From Marinifilum breve (GTDB lineage: Bacteria; Bacteroidota; Bacteroidia; Bacteroidales; Marinifilaceae): a DNA stretch of 64,000 nucleotides. Location: contig NZ_QFLI01000006.1 in NCBI RefSeq assembly GCF_003202155.1, positions 248,001 to 312,000 of the forward strand, written 5' to 3'. The position numbers and the translations under genes are program-made. Below the pieces are notes generated by a model. That model saw only the letters and a program-made list of their open reading frames with translations. It was not told the DNA's origin and did no database searches. This document shows positions 59,164-64,000 of this stretch, piece by piece (within the stretch, counting starts at the first letter, position 1; every line of letters begins with the position of its first letter).

Positions 59164-60516
59164 TTATTTTTGCCAGCCTTTGAATCTGAATTTTGCATTT
59201 TTGTATGAATCATCAATGTGAACGTAAGTTCCAGATTGCTTCTCCTTGATCCATTTATCAAGAATATCTTGCTGCTTTTGATTGGTCAGCATATTTTCAA
59301 AAATACTCCAGTCGTCAGATAGGTTTGCCGTGTGAGATTTAGTTTCTGATTTTATCTTGATGATTTTGTAAGCATCCTTTCCTCCAGAAACATCTAAAAA
59401 TGGCTCAGAAATCTCGTTTAATTTTAAGTTGTTAATTTGTTGAGCAATTGCAGGAGGCAAATTATCTTTTTCAAATCTTGATGATCCAGTATATGGATTA
59501 ACAATCAAACCACCATTATTTCTTGTGTCTTTGTCAGCTGAGAAATAAAATGCAGCTTCATCAAATTTTAGTTTTTCACCTCTAATTAAATCTGCGATAC
59601 TATCTAAGCGTGAAGTAGCTTCTGCTCTTTTTTCTTGTTCAATTTTTGGTTTTAGAAGAATGTGACGAACATTAATTCTTTCACCTTTTCGATCAATAAA
59701 TTGAATGATGTGAAACCCGTACTCTGTTTCTACAATTTTAGAAACTTTATCAGTTTTTAGGTTGAAAGCTACGTTTGCAAACTCTGGTACCAAACTTGAT
59801 CTTGGTGTATATCCTAATTCTCCACCTTGACGAGCACTTCCTGGGTCTTCAGAATAAAGAACTGCCAATGTAGAAAAGCTCTTTCCTTCATGCACCATAT
59901 CTCTAAACTCTCTTAACCTGTTTCTAATTCGGTCTTTCTCGTCGTCAGTAACTTGTGGATATCTAACAATCTGTTGAACCTCTAGTTTTCCAGGAATTGT
60001 AGGTAAACTGTCCTTGTTTAATTTATTGTAAAAATCACGAACCTCAGCAGGAGTAATGTGAATATCCTTAGTGATTTCTGCTTGCATTTTTTCTTTGATG
60101 CGCTCATTTCTGGTAGGTTCGCGTAAATCGTTTTTCATATCAAGAATCGATTTTCCAAAATATTGTTCCAATTTTTCTTTGGAACCGATTCTTTGAATGT
60201 ACATTTCCATTTTGCGATCAAGATCATCTTCAACTTCTTGTTCGGTTACCTCAATACTATCAATAGCAGCTTGGGCAATCATCAATTTTTGAATCAATAG
60301 ATCTTCAAAAATTTCGGTTTTCAAGTCAACACTACCTGATGTGTATCCTTGAGCCTTAAGACTGATAAATCTTTGCTCAACATCGGATTTTAATACAACC
60401 TGATTACCAACCACGGCAATGATTTTATCTACCACATTGTCTTGAGCATTAAGAGTAAGAATACTCAGTAACAACAGTGTTAACACCGTGTAAGTTTTTC
60501 TAAAAATGTAACGCAT
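59164..60516 (-). CDS. surA: SurA-type periplasmic peptidyl-prolyl isomerase
   Basis: 450 residues with a signal peptide (1-24, cleavage near LNAQD). The SurA N-terminal chaperone domain (about 28-170; VGNQVVLKSDVEQRFISLKAQG) is followed by two parvulin-type domains (about 175-280 and 285-395; first with LYSEDPGSARQGGELGYTPR and ETEYGFHIIQFIDR, second with NVRHILLKP) and a C-terminal helix. It helps unfolded outer-membrane proteins reach the Bam complex. It is third in an operon of three SurA-like genes, 10 bp after the lipoprotein gene. Confidence 0.93.
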   Translation of the reverse strand: MRYIFRKTYTVLTLLLLSILTLNAQDNVVDKIIAVVGNQVVLKSDVEQRFISLKAQGYTSGSVDLKTEIFEDLLIQKLMIAQAAIDSIEVTEQEVEDDLDRKMEMYIQRIGSKEKLEQYFGKSILDMKNDLREPTRNERIKEKMQAEITKDIHITPAEVRDFYNKLNKDSLPTIPGKLEVQQIVRYPQVTDDEKDRIRNRLREFRDMVHEGKSFSTLAVLYSEDPGSARQGGELGYTPRSSLVPEFANVAFNLKTDKVSKIVETEYGFHIIQFIDRKGERINVRHILLKPKIEQEKRAEATSRLDSIADLIRGEKLKFDEAAFYFSADKDTRNNGGLIVNPYTGSSRFEKDNLPPAIAQQINNLKLNEISEPFLDVSGGKDAYKIIKIKSETKSHTANLSDDWSIFENMLTNQKQQDILDKWIKEKQSGTYVHIDDSYKNAKFRFKGWQK

Positions 60517-60526
60517 ATTTTATGGT

Positions 60527-61366
60527 TTAATAAATTTTGAATTTATTTTTCGATTCTGCATCCCTATAGATGTTTTCTTCGAGATTTTTTATGAATTCTA
60601 TTTTTCTTTTATTGATTATTATTTTTCTGATGTCATCTCTTACAAAATCAAGAGGTGCAACATTATTTTTGAACTCAACATTTTTAATAGCGACAAAATA
60701 CCTGTATGTCGAGTCTTCTGTTTCAATGTGTTTTCTGCTTTTTAATAGTTTATCTTCGTTGCTAAATTCGAAAGGGATTCTATTTAATAGTTCTTTCGCA
60801 TTTACCCATTGCCCGCTAAAATTATCAAATTTTGTGGCATTCTGAAAACAGTAGTCTTCCAATTCGTCCCAATCTTCCTCTTTTTCTGATTTATAAAGCT
60901 TCTGAACTCCTTTGTAATTTGGAACAGGTTTTGAGATTTGAATATATAATGCTTTGATAATGTTTCTGTTCAATATAAAGTTGCCAGAGTTTTGACGATA
61001 ATAATTATCAATTTCAAAAGTTGTAACAGTGGTATCAAGTTTTTGCTCTAAAAGTTGTTGCTGATACTTGTGAATAATTAAAGATGAACGATAATCTTCT
61101 ACCATTTTGCTAACATCCTTGTCTTCATCAGAAAGATTAAGTTCTGCCTTCGAAATGATCAACTGTTTTTTTACCCACTGGTGAATGTAGTTATCAGCAA
61201 TTAGAATACTATCTTCTTTTGTGCTTCCATTGGGAACAATAGCTGCCACCTCACTCATGTATAAATAGTTCTGATTTACTTTAGCAACAGCTTTGTCTTC
61301 CTCTTGATTGTAGTTACAGGCAATCATGCCTGCAAGTAAAATTATTGTAAGTATGTACTTATTCAT
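60527..61366 (-). CDS. SurA-like chaperone lipoprotein without a clear isomerase domain
   Basis: 279 residues. The signal peptide ends in GMIAC with Cys17 as lipidation site, so it is membrane-anchored in the periplasm. The segment KAVAKVNQNYLYMSEVAAIVP and the long helices after it (about 55-130; NYIHQWVKKQLIISKAELNL, SSLIIHKYQQQLL) match the SurA N-terminal chaperone core. The region that should hold a parvulin fold (about 135-250) lacks the GGELG-type and GxHI motifs of the neighbours, so it probably has no isomerase activity. It overlaps the upstream two-parvulin gene by eight bases and is followed by surA after 10. Confidence 0.75.
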   Translation of the reverse strand: MNKYILTIILLAGMIACNYNQEEDKAVAKVNQNYLYMSEVAAIVPNGSTKEDSILIADNYIHQWVKKQLIISKAELNLSDEDKDVSKMVEDYRSSLIIHKYQQQLLEQKLDTTVTTFEIDNYYRQNSGNFILNRNIIKALYIQISKPVPNYKGVQKLYKSEKEEDWDELEDYCFQNATKFDNFSGQWVNAKELLNRIPFEFSNEDKLLKSRKHIETEDSTYRYFVAIKNVEFKNNVAPLDFVRDDIRKIIINKRKIEFIKNLEENIYRDAESKNKFKIY

Positions 61367-63005
61367 TCTTATTTGTTCGCAAATTTGTTAAAGCTTTAGG
61401 ATTGATTTTTACAGAGTACTTCTTTCTTAGTTTTTCCGACCAATTTTTCTCAATCCAAGCTCTGTAATCTTCAGATACAATATCTTTAACTGTTTCGTAA
61501 CCAGCTTCTGTGTTGTATTTGTGCTGATTGTTAATGTAAAATTCTTTTGTTTTTTCTTTGTTTGAAGTATTATTCCAAATTGTTTCTTTGGTGATAAAAT
61601 AAACTAAAATTCCTTTTTCGTATTCATCCAGTAATATTTTAAGCTCAGGATGATTTTCCACAAGTCTATTTTTGTGGTATGCTAAGATACAAGTGTTTGA
61701 GAAATTAACATATAATCTATTGATATAATCTTCAAAATTTTCGTAAATATCTTTAGAAGCTTGTTTGCTTAGGAATTCAGCAAACTTTTCTTGTGAGTAA
61801 CTTTGATCTTCAAGTGAAAATAAAGTTTCCCATAATTCAGCATAAGCATAATCCAAAATCGAGTAAAAATTTGATAGCAAATTCTTATTTTCTTTGAAAT
61901 TATATCTTTCTTTTAACTGCTTGATTAACTCATTTTCTGAGATTCTTGATCTGCTATCTTCTTCCAATAGCTCAATTAATTCATCTTTGCATTCCTCTAG
62001 ATTATTATATTCCTTTTTATCTATAAGCTGGATAATGTGGTATCCAAATTCGGTTCTAATTGGTTGTGAAAATTCACCTGTGTTTTTTAATGCAAATGCA
62101 GTTCTTTCAATGGTTGGATGAGTTTCGAATAATCCAAACCATGGCAATATACCATTGTTGTTTACTGACGTAACATCATCTGAGAATTTTTGAATAAGTT
62201 TAGGAAAATTAGCTCCTGATAGAAGAAGTTGATATATAGAATCTGCTTTTGTTTTAAGTTTATCCTTTTCGGATTTCTTTTTAAACTCAAGCATAAGGTG
62301 TCTAACCTTTACTTTCCCTGGATTTTTAATTTTGTCAATGGTTTGGACAATGTGGTATCCGTAAGGCGACCGAATAGGTTTGGAGAATTTGCCTTTAGCT
62401 GAATTGTAAGCAGCAGTTTCAAAGGCGTAATCCATATCGAAAACTGTAATGTATCCTAATTCTCCATTGTTTTTTCTAGCTGATAAATCATCCGAGAATT
62501 GATTGGCAAGTTTTGAAAATTTCTTGCCCTGATTTAATAATGAATAGATTCTGCTAACCTCATGATAAGCTTCAATTGTATCTTTTGGTGTAGCCCTACC
62601 TTCAATTTTAATTAAAATATGGCGAGGTTTTATGAAATGTTGAATTCTTTTGAATGTTTCTTCAAGTAAATTTTGACTGATCTCTGCAGGATACAAATAA
62701 GCATTAAATGCTTGATTGTGATAAGTTTCGATTTCCTGAATTACTTCTGGTAAAGTGTCAAATTGAAGATTTTTAGCTTCTATAGCCTTTAGGTGAAAAT
62801 CGATGTATAAATCTAAAGATTCCTTTAAAGAAAGCGGTTTGTTATGCTGGTTGCGGAGTTTATTACTTTCGAAAAGTTCCACAAACGGAGCAGAAGGGTA
62901 AGTTGTTTTATCAATGCTAAAAAGGGTATCTGTCGAACTGTATTGCCCGTAACTTTCTAACGAGCAATATAAAACTGTAATCAGATATAATAAACCCTTC
63001 CTCAT
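61359..63005 (-). CDS. Two-parvulin-domain periplasmic peptidyl-prolyl isomerase
   Basis: 548 residues with a signal peptide (1-20). Two parvulin domains are clear: the first (about 130-225) with RHILIKI, NQFSDDLSARKNNGELGYITVFDM and SPYGYHIVQTIDK, the second (about 232-335) with VRHLMLEF, QKFSDDVTSVNNNGILPWFGLFE and TEFGYHIIQLIDK. The remaining 210 residues are helical and resemble a chaperone arm with many charged heptads. It opens the three-gene SurA-like operon. Likely works with SurA and the lipoprotein on outer-membrane or secreted proteins; the division of labour is unknown. Confidence 0.9.
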   Translation of the reverse strand: MRKGLLYLITVLYCSLESYGQYSSTDTLFSIDKTTYPSAPFVELFESNKLRNQHNKPLSLKESLDLYIDFHLKAIEAKNLQFDTLPEVIQEIETYHNQAFNAYLYPAEISQNLLEETFKRIQHFIKPRHILIKIEGRATPKDTIEAYHEVSRIYSLLNQGKKFSKLANQFSDDLSARKNNGELGYITVFDMDYAFETAAYNSAKGKFSKPIRSPYGYHIVQTIDKIKNPGKVKVRHLMLEFKKKSEKDKLKTKADSIYQLLLSGANFPKLIQKFSDDVTSVNNNGILPWFGLFETHPTIERTAFALKNTGEFSQPIRTEFGYHIIQLIDKKEYNNLEECKDELIELLEEDSRSRISENELIKQLKERYNFKENKNLLSNFYSILDYAYAELWETLFSLEDQSYSQEKFAEFLSKQASKDIYENFEDYINRLYVNFSNTCILAYHKNRLVENHPELKILLDEYEKGILVYFITKETIWNNTSNKEKTKEFYINNQHKYNTEAGYETVKDIVSEDYRAWIEKNWSEKLRKKYSVKINPKALTNLRTNKNE

Positions 63006-63030
63006 TCAGTAATTATATGGTAAATATTCT

Positions 63031-63070
63031 AATAAAGAAAACGGTAACCCGTACCATAACGGGTTACCGA
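63031..63070 (-). terminator. Rho-independent terminator of guaB
   Basis: An 11-bp stem CGGTAACCCGT/ACGGGTTACCG (63042-63069) continues on the minus strand into TTTTCTTTATT. Confidence 0.85.
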
Positions 63071-63086
63071 AATATATGCGATAATA

Positions 63087-64000
<914 letters not shown>

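Overview
The window looks like chromosomal DNA from a marine or anaerobic member of the Bacteroidota. The most likely group is the Marinilabiliales (Marinifilaceae-like), but that placement is inferred from gene content and not from a marker gene. Supporting points are low GC, very few Shine-Dalgarno sites, TAnnTTTG-type -7 promoter elements, many hybrid histidine kinases, a TonB/ExbBD set, an OstA-like protein, and a sodium-linked pair (an Rnf complex and NhaD). I see no tRNA, rRNA, prophage, insertion sequence, CRISPR array or recognisable defence locus.

Layout. 1-2.3 kb: the 3' end of a ClC channel gene, a secreted low-complexity protein and a tandem pair of small membrane proteins. 2.6-8.6 kb: glyA, a TauE/SafE permease, an exbB-exbD-tonB operon and nhaD. 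8.7-15.5 kb: tamB and tsaD divergent from each other, then a PH-like membrane protein and a CYTH protein. 15.5-16.2 kb: a non-coding 84-bp tandem repeat. 16.3-23.0 kb: a four-gene signalling operon (hybrid kinase, response regulator/kinase hybrid, CheR, CheB) with no chemoreceptor. 23.3-25.6 kb: an OB-fold-like lipoprotein, a PepSY-type membrane protein and a TPR protein with a degenerate peptidase domain. 25.9-31.9 kb: an ABC exporter divergent from an NtrC-type regulator and its kinase, with a sigma-54 promoter and an upstream inverted repeat in front of the ABC genes. 32.0-38.3 kb: a TetR regulator and an RND efflux operon sharing a matching operator. 38.4-43.8 kb: a small protein coupled to a membrane class III cyclase, proC, and a PAS hybrid kinase. 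44.0-49.6 kb: the rseC-like/rnfBCDGEA operon. 50.0-54.6 kb: a VirK-like secreted protein, an outer-membrane barrel and recG. 54.8-56.5 kb: a methyltransferase-like protein, a cobalamin adenosyltransferase and a DUF2795-like protein. 56.5-63.0 kb: an OstA-like protein, MoxR, SurA and two further SurA-like chaperones, which together suggest an envelope-biogenesis cluster. 63.1-64.0 kb: the 3' part of guaB.

The most unusual feature is a set of four unrelated-sequence, non-coding tandem arrays (15.7, 25.7, 40.8 and 50.6 kb). All are built on units of about 21-23 bp, three of them show alternating (dimeric) copies, and one shows nested doubling 42-84-168 bp. Every array lies at a gene 3' end, never between divergent genes. 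Two regulatory circuits can be read directly from the DNA: a TetR operator (TGWACTC-N12-GAGTTCA) repeated with identical spacing at both promoters, and a sigma-54 promoter with an enhancer-like inverted repeat next to an NtrC-type activator.
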